DNA of 64,000 bases from Methylophaga sp. (GTDB lineage Bacteria > Pseudomonadota > Gammaproteobacteria > Nitrosococcales > Methylophagaceae). The DNA lies in NCBI GenBank assembly GCA_002696735.1, contig NZSL01000014.1, positions 166,104-230,103 of the forward strand, written 5' to 3'. Under the pieces are notes generated by a model. The model worked only from the letters and a program-made list of their open reading frames with translations. It did no database searches and was not told where the DNA came from. Position numbers and translations under genes: made by a program. Every line of letters begins with the position of its first letter. Position 1 is the first letter of the stretch. Below are positions 9,064 through 18,164 of the stretch, in pieces.

Positions 9064-9603
9064 ATGGCAAGTGAGTTACGTGTCATTGCACCAGAATTTG
9101 AACAAATTCATTTTGCTATTGGTATCAGTCCAGTGGGGAATGTGCTTGTTGGTGAATCTCCAAATGGTATTTGTGCCGTTTACCTGGGCAAATCGGCTAA
9201 AGAACTAATGGCCAGCCTGCAAAAACAGTTTCCAACGGCAAAATTTGTTGACGGGGGCAGTGGTATTAAAAATACACTTTCAAAAGTGATTGAGATTATT
9301 CATAACCCACAAAAAAACACGGATTTTAATCTGGATCTGCGAGGCACGACTTTTCAACAACAAGTCTGGCAAGCCTTAAGGGAAATTCCGGTGGGGTCAA
9401 CAGTGTGCTACAGCGATATTGCTGAAAAACTACATAAACCCGGGGCTGTAAGAGCCATCGCCAGTGCCTGTGGAGCCAATAATATTGCGGTTATCATCCC
9501 GTGTCACCGAGTGATTCGCAAAGATGGTGCAATTTCCGGATATCGTTGGGGAGTCGAGAGTAAACAAGCGCTGTTACGCCGTGAGCGATTGATGTTGGCC
9601 TAG
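9064..9603 (+). CDS. Methylated-DNA-cysteine S-methyltransferase, Ada C-terminal type
   Basis: A 179-aa suicide repair protein that removes methyl groups from O6-methylguanine in DNA. The active-site motif IPCHRV places the acceptor cysteine at residue 147. The segment RGTTFQQQVWQALREIPVGS and the closing SGYRWGVESKQALL are closest to the C-terminal half of E. coli Ada. The AdaA-type regulatory domain is missing, so this is a stand-alone Ada methyltransferase domain. I prefer the ATG at 9064 (GAGGA upstream) over the GTG at 9043. The TA of its TAG stop is also the left edge of the MITE, and alkB follows behind that insertion. Confidence 0.9.
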   Translation: MASELRVIAPEFEQIHFAIGISPVGNVLVGESPNGICAVYLGKSAKELMASLQKQFPTAKFVDGGSGIKNTLSKVIEIIHNPQKNTDFNLDLRGTTFQQQVWQALREIPVGSTVCYSDIAEKLHKPGAVRAIASACGANNIAVIIPCHRVIRKDGAISGYRWGVESKQALLRRERLMLA

Positions 9604-9869
9604 GGCTTGTTTATCTTTCATATCCGCCTCTGTTGTGAGCTGAAAAAGCGTCAATCAAGGCACGAGGAGCGCCTTTTAGTAATTCTAAATAAGCGACGGG
9701 TAACGCAGAGTGGCGCTTTTTCAGTCACAACCCGAAGGGCTGGGACTATTTTTGCGGCCGCCTTCGTTGTCAATCACTTATGTAGGAAGACTACACTGCG
9801 TGCTTTCCGCCTTGTCGGACACAAAAATAGTCGCCAGCAGTGGTGGATATGAAAGATAAACAAGCCCTA
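9601..9869. repeat. Complete MITE with TA at both edges
   Basis: The best-preserved copy of the family. The body, 9603-9867 (265 bp), has terminal inverted repeats of about 30 bp with two mismatches, starting gggcttgtttatctttcata and closing with its complement. TA flanks it on both sides (9601-9602, 9868-9869), consistent with the TA duplication of IS630/Tc1-mariner-type transposases. Its interior is the reverse orientation of the interior of the copy at 13801. It encodes nothing convincing and must have been moved in trans. Confidence 0.85.
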
Positions 9870-10520
9870 ATGCATACAGCAGATTTATTTGCTGAGAGTG
9901 TCTTTAAAGACTGTGATGAGATCTTGCCGGATGTCTTCCTTCTGAAAGGTTTTGCCCTTCAACAAGCCCCACAGTTAATAACTGCCATTGGTCAGATTAA
10001 TGCCCAATCAACTTTTCGTAAAATGCAGACACCTGGCGGATTTTATATGTCTGCAGCAATTACTAATTGCGGTGATGTGGGGTGGCACACCGATCGACAA
10101 GGTTACCGATATACCGCAATCGATCCACTGACAAATTTGCCATGGCCTGAAATGCCGCAATGTTTTCGTGAGCTTGCTGAAACCGCGGCTCAGATTTGTG
10201 GCTTTTCTGACTTTAATCCTGATGTTTGTTTAATGAACCAATATGAAGTCGGTGCCAAGATGGGGCTGCATCAGGATAAGGATGAGCAGGATTTTTCTCA
10301 GCCAATAGTTTCAGTCTCACTGGGTTTGCCCATTATTTTTCAGTTCGGTGGTGCCAGCAGAAACGATCCAAAGCAACGTGTTCCACTTGAACATGGAGAT
10401 GTCATCGTCTGGGGCAGGGCAGCGCGTCGTTATTATCACGGTGTATTAACATTAAAACCTGGCCAGCATCCACTGACCGGGCCTTATCGATTTAACCTGA
10501 CGTTTCGCAAGGCAAGCTAA
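9870..10520 (+). CDS. alkB: Alpha-ketoglutarate-dependent DNA dealkylase AlkB
   Basis: A 216-aa Fe(II)/2-oxoglutarate dioxygenase that oxidatively removes methyl groups from 1-methyladenine and 3-methylcytosine. The iron ligands are H134 and D136 (LHQDKDE) and H190 (YYHG); the 2-oxoglutarate arginines are R207 and R213. Each is offset by three from E. coli AlkB, which is also 216 aa. The frame is open 10 codons further into the MITE, but the E. coli-like N-terminus starts at the ATG at 9870, directly after the MITE edge, so I use that. Together with the upstream methyltransferase it forms an ada-alkB-like repair unit. Confidence 0.95.
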   Translation: MHTADLFAESVFKDCDEILPDVFLLKGFALQQAPQLITAIGQINAQSTFRKMQTPGGFYMSAAITNCGDVGWHTDRQGYRYTAIDPLTNLPWPEMPQCFRELAETAAQICGFSDFNPDVCLMNQYEVGAKMGLHQDKDEQDFSQPIVSVSLGLPIIFQFGGASRNDPKQRVPLEHGDVIVWGRAARRYYHGVLTLKPGQHPLTGPYRFNLTFRKAS

Positions 10521-10521
10521 C

Positions 10522-11523
10522 TTAACTTAAGCCAACTTTACGCACCAGCTCCATTGTCCGCATGCTATAACCCCATTCATTGTCGTACCAGGCATAAATT
10601 TTCACCTGGGTCTTATTAGTGACCATGGTCGATAGTGCATCAATAATGCTGGAACGCGGATCGCCACGATAATCACTGGAAACCAGCGGTTTTTCCTCAT
10701 AGCCCAAAATACCACTTAACTCATTTTCTGCTGCAGCTTTTAATAGTGCATTGACTTCTTCAACCGAGGTTGCACGTTCAACTTCAAACACACAATCCGT
10801 TAATGAAGCATTGGCTAATGGCACACGTACAGCATGTCCATTGAGTCGCCCTTTGAGTTCGGGAAAAATTTCAGTAATGGCTGTAGCACTTCCGGTGGTG
10901 GTCGGAATCAAGTTAGTGCCGGACATCCGAGCACGGCGTAAATCTTTGTGGGGAGTATCCATAATTGACTGAGTATTGGTCAGATCATGGATGGTAGTGA
11001 TCATGCCATGCTTGATAGCCAGTTTTTCATGAATGACTTTGACGACTGGTGCTAGGCAGTTGGTAGTGCAGGATGCGGCCGTTACTATAGGATGTTTATT
11101 GGCATCATACAGATCATCATTCACACCCATTACGACATTTAAAATACCGGGTTGTTTGATTGGAGCTGTAACGACCACACGTTTTACACCTTGATCCAGA
11201 TAGCTTTGCAGCAAACCAGTGTCGCGCATTTTACCGGAAGCCTCTATGACAACATCACAAGCTGACCAGTCAGTATCATCAATAGCTTTATTGGCGGTTA
11301 AAGCAAGCGTTTTATGGCCAACAACAATAGTATTGCCACTGGCTTCTGCCTGGTGATCCCAGCGGCCATGTACCGAATCATAATTTAACAAATGGGCGTG
11401 GGTTTCAGCATCACCGGCAGGATCATTAATCTGCACAAACTCAATATCTTCCCAGTCCCATGCGGCACGTAAACATAATCGACCGATACGGCCGAAACCA
11501 TTAATACCTACTTTAATTGTCAT
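10522..11523 (-). CDS. Glyceraldehyde-3-phosphate dehydrogenase of the arsenic operon
   Basis: A 333-aa type I GAPDH with the NAD-binding start [14 protein letters not shown] and catalytic Cys152 in [10 protein letters not shown]. It most resembles the ArsJ-associated GAPDH group, which forms 1-arseno-3-phosphoglycerate from arsenate for export by ArsJ. It is the last gene of arsR-arsC-acr3-gapdh and overlaps acr3 by four bases (ATGA), so it belongs to the resistance operon and not to glycolysis. No arsJ is visible in the window. It is convergent with alkB, with a 1-bp gap between the two stop codons. Confidence 0.9.
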   Translation of the reverse strand: MTIKVGINGFGRIGRLCLRAAWDWEDIEFVQINDPAGDAETHAHLLNYDSVHGRWDHQAEASGNTIVVGHKTLALTANKAIDDTDWSACDVVIEASGKMRDTGLLQSYLDQGVKRVVVTAPIKQPGILNVVMGVNDDLYDANKHPIVTAASCTTNCLAPVVKVIHEKLAIKHGMITTIHDLTNTQSIMDTPHKDLRRARMSGTNLIPTTTGSATAITEIFPELKGRLNGHAVRVPLANASLTDCVFEVERATSVEEVNALLKAAAENELSGILGYEEKPLVSSDYRGDPRSSIIDALSTMVTNKTQVKIYAWYDNEWGYSMRTMELVRKVGLS

Positions 11524-12554
11524 GATAAATTCTCTTTTTTGGGAAACCAGTTTCTGGTGCGATTGGCGAAATAGACTAACGTCAGCATGACCGGCACTTC
11601 GACCAGAACTCCCACCACAGTTGCAAGAGCAGCGCCGGAGTGAAGCCCGAATAATGAAATAGCAACGGCAACAGCCATTTCAAAGAAGTTGGAGGTACCG
11701 ATAAGGCATGCCGGTGCAGCAACATCATGCTGGAGGCGCAGTTTGATCGCTGCGAAATAAGCCAGCGCAAATATCCCATAGGTTTGAATCAACAGTGGAA
11801 TTGCTATCAGTAAAATAATGAAAGGTTGTTGCAGAATGGTTTCAGCCTGAAAGCCAAACAAAAGCACTACAGTGGCCAGTAATCCCAGAATTGACCAGGG
11901 TTTGATGTGATTTAAAAATCGGGTTAACTCAGGCAAACCTTTGTTTTTAATAATATGTTGTCGAGTAAAAAAGCCGGCTAATAAGGGTAACAATACATAT
12001 AAAACGACTGAAATCAGCAAGGTTTTCCAAGGTACGGTCAAATCTGTGATGCCAAGTAAAAATGCGGCAATCGGTGCAAACGCAAAAATCATAATTATGT
12101 CATTGAGAGACACCTGTACCAGCGTGTAATTAGCATCACCTTTGACCAATTGACTCCAGATAAACACCATTGCCGTGCAGGGAGCTACACCGAGTAAAAT
12201 CATGCCAGCTATATATTCATCAGCCGATTGGGGATCGACCCATCCGGCAAACAGGACCTTAAAAAACAGCCAGCCCAGGGCAGCCATAGTGAAGGGTTTG
12301 ATCAGCCAGTTGATGACTAAAGTCAGCCAGATTCCCTGAGGCCGTTTGCCAATATCTTTAATTGCCGTGAAATCCACCTGCACCATCATTGGATAAATCA
12401 TTAACCAGATAAATATCGCGATCAGCAGATTGACATGTGCATATTCCAGGCTGGCAACCAGATTGAACAGGCTGGGAAACAGATTTCCCAAGAACAAACC
12501 CGCCAGAATACTCAGTCCGACCCAAACCGATAAATAGCGTTCAAATATGCCCAT
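11520..12554 (-). CDS. acr3: Arsenite efflux permease Acr3
   Basis: A 344-aa inner-membrane arsenite exporter of the ACR3 (bile acid/sodium symporter) family with ten predicted helices. Key segments are [19 protein letters not shown] and [19 protein letters not shown]; the latter contains the conserved cysteine of the transport path. It extrudes As(III) produced by ArsC. Its start overlaps the arsC stop by one base and its stop overlaps the GAPDH start by four, so the genes are translationally coupled. Confidence 0.93.
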   Translation of the reverse strand: MGIFERYLSVWVGLSILAGLFLGNLFPSLFNLVASLEYAHVNLLIAIFIWLMIYPMMVQVDFTAIKDIGKRPQGIWLTLVINWLIKPFTMAALGWLFFKVLFAGWVDPQSADEYIAGMILLGVAPCTAMVFIWSQLVKGDANYTLVQVSLNDIIMIFAFAPIAAFLLGITDLTVPWKTLLISVVLYVLLPLLAGFFTRQHIIKNKGLPELTRFLNHIKPWSILGLLATVVLLFGFQAETILQQPFIILLIAIPLLIQTYGIFALAYFAAIKLRLQHDVAAPACLIGTSNFFEMAVAVAISLFGLHSGAALATVVGVLVEVPVMLTLVYFANRTRNWFPKKENLS

Positions 12555-13039
12555 CAGTATGTAGCTCCTATGCGTTTAATGTCGGCACTGAGTTCAGAGG
12601 CAGATAATTCATCTGGCATTAATTGCAGTAATGCGCTGATACGAGCGTCGAGCAAACTGATTAATTCATCGAAAGTCTGATTTCGCTCAAGTGGATCCGC
12701 TACTTTGGAAGCATCGGTCAATCCCCAATGTCCTTTTACCGCCTTACCAAACCAGACCGGGCAGCTTTCACCTGCGGCCTGATCGCAAACAGTGATTACA
12801 ACATCCGGTTGATAATCTTTTAAATCATCCCAGGATTTGCTGGATAAACCCTCAACGCTGTAACCATGTTCCTGCAATTTGGTCAGTGTTTCAGGGAAAA
12901 CTTTACCCGCAGGGTTGCTGCCCGCACTGGCCACAATAAACCTGGTATCCGCTAAGTGTCGGAAGATGGCCTCAGCAAGAATGCTCCGACATGCATTGTG
13001 TGTGCAAAGAAATAAAAATTTGAAAGGTTTGGCTGTCAT
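12554..13039 (-). CDS. arsC: Arsenate reductase, LMW phosphatase type
   Basis: A 161-aa arsenate reductase of the low-molecular-weight tyrosine phosphatase fold. The P-loop [15 protein letters not shown] gives catalytic Cys12, with Cys17 and Arg18. Further cysteines in [15 protein letters not shown] (about residues 80-90) are the redox pair used to resolve the intermediate, with thioredoxin or glutaredoxin as donor. It reduces As(V) to As(III) in the cytosol for export by Acr3. It is the second gene of the ars operon, 36 bp behind arsR. Confidence 0.92.
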   Translation of the reverse strand: MTAKPFKFLFLCTHNACRSILAEAIFRHLADTRFIVASAGSNPAGKVFPETLTKLQEHGYSVEGLSSKSWDDLKDYQPDVVITVCDQAAGESCPVWFGKAVKGHWGLTDASKVADPLERNQTFDELISLLDARISALLQLMPDELSASELSADIKRIGATY

Positions 13040-13075
13040 AACATATGTTTATCCATATATATTTAATGAAAATTT

Positions 13076-13399
13076 TTAGCAGCAATTACCCAGGCGTTGT
13101 AACTTGGTTAAATCTTCTTTGAAGAAGTCAGGTTTACTCTGATAAGCAGCATTGATGGACTGTTGTGACCAAGCGGGGAGTTCCGGATTAAGTCGATAAT
13201 AAACCCACTGTCCCTGACGTCTATCCTGTAATAGTCCATGTTGTCTGAGAAGCGCCAGATGACGTGAAATTTTCGGCTGGCTTATTTTCATAGCGGACAT
13301 CAGCTCACATACGCAAAGTTCGCCCTGATCAACAATCAGCAACACCATACGCAGACGTGTTTCATCTGCCAGACATTTGTGAAAACTCAGTAAATCCAC
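13076..13399 (-). CDS. arsR: ArsR-family arsenic-responsive repressor
   Basis: A 107-aa winged-helix repressor. The As(III)-binding pair is Cys29 and Cys31 in GELCVCEL, with the DNA-recognition helix following in KISQPKISRHLALLRQHGLL. A CC pair at the C-terminus may add a ligand. It represses the ars operon until arsenite binds. The start codon is GTG at 13399. The upstream region holds a palindrome and a direct repeat suited to an operator. Confidence 0.93.
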   Translation of the reverse strand: MDLLSFHKCLADETRLRMVLLIVDQGELCVCELMSAMKISQPKISRHLALLRQHGLLQDRRQGQWVYYRLNPELPAWSQQSINAAYQSKPDFFKEDLTKLQRLGNCC

Positions 13400-13402
13400 A
13401 GC

Positions 13403-13446
13403 TAAATCATATTTGAATATTCATATATGCAGTAAATCATATATTA
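13403..13446. promoter_or_regulatory. Probable ArsR operator and ars promoter
   Basis: The very AT-rich spacer upstream of arsR contains the perfect palindrome TGAATATTCA (13414-13423). It also carries a 10-bp direct repeat TAAATCATAT at 13403-13412 and 13433-13442. Dyads of this type overlapping the promoter are typical ArsR operators; the assignment is by position. Confidence 0.55.
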
Positions 13447-13459
13447 AACTACCATTAAG

Positions 13460-13681
13460 TCAATCCACCAACTGCCAGCTATCCTCTCCAATTTGAAAAA
13501 TATCACCCGCGACCATTTGTCTGCGTTTACGGGTTTCAACTTCACCATTCACTTTTACGTGTCCCTCAGCAACGATATTTTTTGCTTCGGCACCACTGTC
13601 AGCAATACCTTCAAATTTAAGGATCTTGAAAAGTTCGACCGGACTTTTGGTGATATGAACGGGTATTATTTCGTTAGACAT
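13460..13681 (-). CDS. S4-domain RNA-binding protein (YbcJ-like)
   Basis: A 73-aa protein consisting of a single S4 RNA-binding domain. The core reads LKFEGIADSGAEAKNIVAEGHVKVNGEVETRKRRQ, matching the small YbcJ family, which may bind structured RNA or ribosomal intermediates. It is a single gene in the same direction as the ars operon, separated from arsR by the operator region. The family assignment is good; the function of the family is poorly known. Confidence 0.85.
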   Translation of the reverse strand: MSNEIIPVHITKSPVELFKILKFEGIADSGAEAKNIVAEGHVKVNGEVETRKRRQMVAGDIFQIGEDSWQLVD

Positions 13682-13800
13682 GGAAGTTTCCTGTTATTTT
13701 GTAAAAATAATCGTTAGGTCACGTTTTAACAATGTGACTCACTCTACAATCAACACACTTAAAAATGGCTCAATGAAAGGAAACCTGGCCATGAATTATT

Positions 13801-14067
13801 CAGGGTCTATTGATTTTTCAGAGCGACCACTGCTGGAGGCTCTTTTTTTGTCCAACAAGGCGGAAATGATGCGATGTAGTGATCTACATAAGTCATTTCC
13901 AACGCCGTGGGGCAAAAAAATAGTCCCAGCCCTTTGGGTTGTGACTGAAAATGCACCACTCTACGTTACTCGTCATTTATTTAGAACTACTAAACTGCAT
14001 TCCTCGCGCCTTGATTGGTGCATTTTCAGTCACAACAGAGGCGGCTATGAAATATCAACAGACCCTT
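13801..14067. repeat. Complete MITE overlapping a gene start
   Basis: A roughly 265-bp copy with inverted ends, gggtctattgatttttcaga at the left and atatcaacagaccctt at the right. Its interior matches positions 1-219 and, reversed, 9601-9869. The TA edges seen at 9601 are not preserved here. The right end supplies the ribosome site, start codon and first codons of the following small gene. Confidence 0.8.
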
Positions 14068-14376
14068 GTTAAATTGATACAATTTTCAATTGTGCTGTTG
14101 ATGTTATACCCACTTTATTATGTATGGGAAACCGATAAGATCAAATCTGCTTGTGAACAAATAAACCCCGGTATGAGCTATAGCAATACGTTAGTTTTAT
14201 TGAAAAGCTTTGGGCTGGATTTTAGCCAGATGAATGGTGATTATGCCCAGGGTGAAAAATGGCAGGGCCTGGTTGAATCTCACGCATCTTTTGCCGGATA
14301 TGCTTGTGAAATAAGAGGTTTTGGCGATCAGATTGCAAAAGTGAGAATGGTTAAAGGTAAACAAATTGCTCCCTGA
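14047..14376 (+). CDS. Small membrane-anchored hypothetical protein starting inside a MITE
   Basis: A 109-aa protein of unknown function. The start ATG at 14047 and the first six to seven codons are MITE right-end sequence. There follows one hydrophobic helix (residues about 10-27, LIQFSIVLLMLYPLYYVW). The remainder is soluble, periplasm-facing, with two cysteines (in SACEQINPG and YACEIRG) that could form a disulfide. A GGCGG-like purine run precedes the ATG. Without the MITE the gene would need another start. The C-terminal part reads as a genuine protein, so I keep it; I do not recognise the family. Confidence 0.55.
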   Translation: MKYQQTLVKLIQFSIVLLMLYPLYYVWETDKIKSACEQINPGMSYSNTLVLLKSFGLDFSQMNGDYAQGEKWQGLVESHASFAGYACEIRGFGDQIAKVRMVKGKQIAP

Positions 14377-14397
14377 AAAAAGCTATTTTCAGGGAGC
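14368..14397. terminator. Strong hairpin between convergent genes
   Basis: Perfect 12-bp stem, GCTCCCTGAAAA against TTTTCAGGGAGC, around AAGCTA. It contains the stop codon of the small gene and lies 11 bp from the oadB stop. It has no T-run on the plus strand, but it probably acts as a bidirectional terminator. Confidence 0.6.
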
Positions 14398-14408
14398 AAT
14401 AAAAGAGG

Positions 14409-15542
14409 TTAACCTGCTGCGTAGTTAATCAGGATACCTGCAGCTACTGCTGAGCCAATAACCCCGGCCACATTCGGGCCCATGGCATGCATTAACAGAA
14501 AGTTATGTTTATCGGCTTCCAGACCCAACTTGTTGGAAACCCTGGCCGCCATAGGGACTGCTGATACACCAGCAGAACCGATTAACGGGTTGATGGGCTC
14601 TTTGGTTATTTTATTGAGTATTTTGGCCATAATAACCCCGGAGGCCGTACCGATAGAAAAGGCCAACATACCAAGCAAAAGAATGCCTAATGTCATTTGA
14701 TTCAAAAAGCTTTCTGCACTTAATTTGGAACCAACCGCAAGGCCAAGGAAAATCGTCACAGTGTTGATCAGTGAGTTCTGAGTAGTATTACTCAGACGAT
14801 CTACTACCGCACATTCTTTCATCAGATTACCGAAACAGAACATACCCAATAATGGGGCTGCATCAGGCAAGAAGAGAGCGACCAGAATCAATATGACCAA
14901 AGGGAAAACAATTTTTTCCCGTTGTGATACATGACGCTGCTGATGCATACGTATTTTACGATCTTTTTCATTAGTCAGTGCACGCATAATCGGTGGCTGA
15001 ATCAATGGTACCAATGCCATGTAAGAATAAGAGGCAACAGCGATAGCACCCAGCAAGTCCGGTGCAAGCTTACTGGCAACATAAATCGATGTAGGCCCAT
15101 CAGCGCCGCCGATAATACCAATGGCAGCAGCGTCAGCCAGACTAAAGTCAAATATACCGAAGGTAGAGAGTAAAACCGCTCCCATTAACGTTGCAAAAAT
15201 ACCAAACTGGGCTGCAGCCCCCAGAAAAAGGGTTTTAGGATTGGCGAGTAGTGGACCAAAATCGGTCATTGCGCCGACGCCCATAAAAATGATGAGCGGG
15301 AAGGCGCCACTTTCAATACCAACCACATAAAACAGGTGCAAAATACCACCGGCCTCAGCTAAGCCGGCTCCCGGAATATTGGCAAGCACGCCACCAAAGC
15401 CGATTGGAACCAGTAGTAAAGGCTCAAAGTTTTTCTTGATCGCCAGATATAACAACAACATGCCGATCAGGATCATGATGCCCTGGCCAGGTTGCATTTG
15501 ATAGAAGCCAGTGGCCTCCCAAAGATGTAATAACTTATCCAT
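14409..15542 (-). CDS. oadB: Oxaloacetate decarboxylase, beta subunit (Na+ pump)
   Basis: A 377-aa integral membrane protein, the Na+-translocating carboxybiotin decarboxylase subunit. The pump motifs include [19 protein letters not shown], with the essential aspartate and following serine/threonine, and [20 protein letters not shown] near the C-terminus. It decarboxylates carboxybiotin supplied by OadA and drives two Na+ outward. It is the last gene of oadGAB, 11 bp behind oadA. The length is shorter than the Klebsiella enzyme and fits the shorter group. Confidence 0.94.
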   Translation of the reverse strand: MDKLLHLWEATGFYQMQPGQGIMILIGMLLLYLAIKKNFEPLLLVPIGFGGVLANIPGAGLAEAGGILHLFYVVGIESGAFPLIIFMGVGAMTDFGPLLANPKTLFLGAAAQFGIFATLMGAVLLSTFGIFDFSLADAAAIGIIGGADGPTSIYVASKLAPDLLGAIAVASYSYMALVPLIQPPIMRALTNEKDRKIRMHQQRHVSQREKIVFPLVILILVALFLPDAAPLLGMFCFGNLMKECAVVDRLSNTTQNSLINTVTIFLGLAVGSKLSAESFLNQMTLGILLLGMLAFSIGTASGVIMAKILNKITKEPINPLIGSAGVSAVPMAARVSNKLGLEADKHNFLLMHAMGPNVAGVIGSAVAAGILINYAAG

Positions 15543-15553
15543 TAGAGTTGCCC

Positions 15554-17341
15554 TTAAGCGATAGAAACGAGAGTGTCACCAACTTTGACGGTGTCACCTG
15601 GTTTAACATTGATTGAAGTCACCGTACCATCGTGTTCGGCTACTATCTGTGTTTCCATTTTCATCGCTTCAAGGATAAGCAATACATCGCCTTCATTAAC
15701 CGACTGGCCTTGAGAAACCATGATTTTCCAGATATTGCCAGACAAAGGTGCTTTTACAGCAACGCCTTCATTTGTGCTTGGCTGCGCAGCAGGCTGAGGC
15801 GCCTGTGAGCTGTCAATCTGACTAATATCACCACCTTCATTCACTTCAACGACATATTGCTGACCATTGACCGTGATGGTGTAAGTTTCAGGCGCACCTG
15901 CCGATTTGGCTGGAGTGGAGGATTCGTGAGTGGATTCCGCGGTTGGCAACGGTTCAAATGCATCTGGATTGCCACGGTTTTTAAGAAATTTGATTGCTGT
16001 TTGATTAAATAACGCAAAGGTTAAAACATCATCAATCTGTCTTTCACCTTCTTCGAGTTTAAAGTCCTCTGTTTCGGCAAGTGAAATTAATTCACTGGTC
16101 AGCTTTTCCATTTCGTCTTCAAGCAAATCGGCGGGACGACAGGTAATCGCTTCTTCATCATTAAGCACACGTTTTTGCAGCTCAGAATTAAATGGTGCTG
16201 GAGCAGAGCCATACTCCCCGCGTAAAACACCCTGTGTTTCTTCTGTGATGGATTTATAACGTTCACCGGTTAATACATTAATAACTGCCTGGGTGCCGAC
16301 AATTTGTGAAGTAGGCGTTACCAACGGGATGAATCCGAGATCCTCACGCACACGAGGAATTTCATGTAACACTTCATCCATCCGGTCCAGCGCATTTTGT
16401 TCGCGCAACTGGCCTTCCATATTGGTCAACATGCCACCAGGAACCTGTGCTACCAGGATGCGTGAATCGACCCCGCGTAAACTTCCCTCAAACTTGGCAT
16501 ATTTTTTACGAACCTCGCGGAAGTAAGCAGCGATTTCTTCAAGCAATTCGATATTCAGACCGGTATCACTGGCTGTATCTTCGAATATGGCCACAACCGA
16601 TTCAGTCGCCGAATGGCCATAGGTCATCGACATTGATGAAATAGCGGTATCGACATTATCAATACCAGCTTCAACACATTTCATGATGGTCGCTGTCGAC
16701 AGGCCAGTCGTCGCGTGAGACTGCATATGTATAGGGATATCAATGGTTTGCTTAAGGCTTTTAACAAGTTCATAAGCTTTGTAAGGCTTAAGCAAACCAG
16801 CCATATCTTTAATACATAATGAATGGGCACCCATATCTTCAATGCGTTTGGCCATATCCAGCCACATTTGCAAATCATGCACCGGGCTGATGGTGTAGGC
16901 CATGGTACCTTGTGCATGCTTTTCATTATCCAAAACGGCTTTGATAGCAACTTCAAGGTTTCTGGGATCATTCATTGCGTCGAATACGCGGAACACATCT
17001 ACGCCATTAATGCTGGCTCTTTCTACAAATTTACGCACCACATCATCAGCATAATGACGATAACCCAACAAATTTTGTCCGCGAAGTAACATTTGTTGTG
17101 GGGTATTGGGCATGGCTGCCTTAAGACTGCGGATGCGGTGCCAGGGATCTTCACCAAGATAGCGGATACAGGCATCAAAAGTTGCGCCACCCCATGTTTC
17201 AACTGACCAGTAACCTACCTGATCCAGTTTGTCGGCAATTGGCAGCATGTCATCTAAACGGAGTCGAGTAGCGAAAAGTGATTGATGGGCATCACGCAGA
17301 ACGACATCGGTGATGCCAAGCTTTTTATTTGCTTCGGTCAT
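15554..17341 (-). CDS. oadA: Oxaloacetate decarboxylase, alpha subunit
   Basis: A 595-aa biotin enzyme. Residues 1-300 are the HMGL-like TIM barrel carboxyltransferase ([16 protein letters not shown], then [17 protein letters not shown] and [14 protein letters not shown]). The middle is the conserved carboxylase domain, then a linker rich in Ser, Pro and Ala, and finally the biotinyl domain with Lys561 in EAMKMET. It transfers CO2 from oxaloacetate to biotin, making pyruvate. It works with the gamma and beta subunits encoded either side. Confidence 0.95.
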   Translation of the reverse strand: MTEANKKLGITDVVLRDAHQSLFATRLRLDDMLPIADKLDQVGYWSVETWGGATFDACIRYLGEDPWHRIRSLKAAMPNTPQQMLLRGQNLLGYRHYADDVVRKFVERASINGVDVFRVFDAMNDPRNLEVAIKAVLDNEKHAQGTMAYTISPVHDLQMWLDMAKRIEDMGAHSLCIKDMAGLLKPYKAYELVKSLKQTIDIPIHMQSHATTGLSTATIMKCVEAGIDNVDTAISSMSMTYGHSATESVVAIFEDTASDTGLNIELLEEIAAYFREVRKKYAKFEGSLRGVDSRILVAQVPGGMLTNMEGQLREQNALDRMDEVLHEIPRVREDLGFIPLVTPTSQIVGTQAVINVLTGERYKSITEETQGVLRGEYGSAPAPFNSELQKRVLNDEEAITCRPADLLEDEMEKLTSELISLAETEDFKLEEGERQIDDVLTFALFNQTAIKFLKNRGNPDAFEPLPTAESTHESSTPAKSAGAPETYTITVNGQQYVVEVNEGGDISQIDSSQAPQPAAQPSTNEGVAVKAPLSGNIWKIMVSQGQSVNEGDVLLILEAMKMETQIVAEHDGTVTSINVKPGDTVKVGDTLVSIA

Positions 17342-17386
17342 ATTATGGCCTTTGATTAAACTACTAATTCGTGGAGCGACTTGGCG

Positions 17387-17677
17387 TCACTTGTTTTTAC
17401 GGTATTTGTGAACTGCACTGGATAAAACTGTCAGTAATGTTGAATCTTGAGAAGATTGGGATTGCTGTTTGGACTGCCCTGACTGATTCCGACCTAATAC
17501 AGCAGTAGGGGCAGGAATGCCTTCAGCAGGAAGGGCGCCGACACTTTTCTCATAACGTGTGATTATCCACGACATTAATGTCGTCACCAGTACTAATACG
17601 GTCAAAAACACAAATACAAAACCCATGCCGGTTACCATGAGCGTTAATCCTTCTGACATAAGGGTGGATTTTTCCAT
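17387..17677 (-). CDS. oadG: Oxaloacetate decarboxylase, gamma subunit
   Basis: A 96-aa small assembly subunit with one N-terminal transmembrane helix (residues about 10-38, LTLMVTGMGFVFVFLTVLVL). A polar tail rich in Ser and Gln follows. The gamma subunit binds Zn2+, speeds decarboxylation and holds OadA to OadB. First gene of the operon, 45 bp before oadA. An ATG six codons downstream is an alternative start. Confidence 0.9.
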   Translation of the reverse strand: MEKSTLMSEGLTLMVTGMGFVFVFLTVLVLVTTLMSWIITRYEKSVGALPAEGIPAPTAVLGRNQSGQSKQQSQSSQDSTLLTVLSSAVHKYRKNK

Positions 17678-18164
17678 CTGTTTGCCTCTGATTATTTGGG
17701 ATAGTTAAAAGCCTGCAGCGTTTTCAACTGTAAACAGCCGCAAAGTATAGCATTGTTGATTTAAGTCAGATATTTCCTTTATGCCAAATGCAGCTTATAA
17801 GCTGCAATAACAACGATGTAGCTATATTAATTGTGACGATTGATTTAATGACCGGAGCGGCAAAATCTACTCAAACAATGTAGTTAAAGCCAAAATGAAA
17901 GAGAAAACCTAAACGTCTTGTTTCAGGAGTTAACTGATAACTTCGTAAAACAAAAAGCTGTTGCCACTAGCGGAACAGACACATCACGGCTTTGCTGGAG
18001 TGTCTTTGAAAAAGAATTTCTCTGGCTGCATTTATAATGTTGCAAAAGTGCAACTGCTATCATGAAGATAGCAAAAATGAACTGGTGAAAACATTACCAG
18101 TCATAGCAACACTTGTTTTAACTGAAAAGATTGAACACCGACGCATTTGAATTAAGAGGCCTGG
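17678..18164. other. Divergent intergenic region, no gene seen
   Basis: About 490 bp between oadG and the RNase J-like gene must hold both promoters. I see several short inverted repeats but no clear riboswitch, small RNA or coding frame. Confidence 0.5.

Noticed and set aside
9607-9852. Open frame within the MITE
   Set aside because: It consists only of repeat sequence and other copies do not keep the frame open.
13680-14072. Open frame across the MITE at 13.8 kb
   Set aside because: It reads through intergenic DNA and the repeat with no ribosome site or protein-like composition; the real gene starts at 14047 in another frame.
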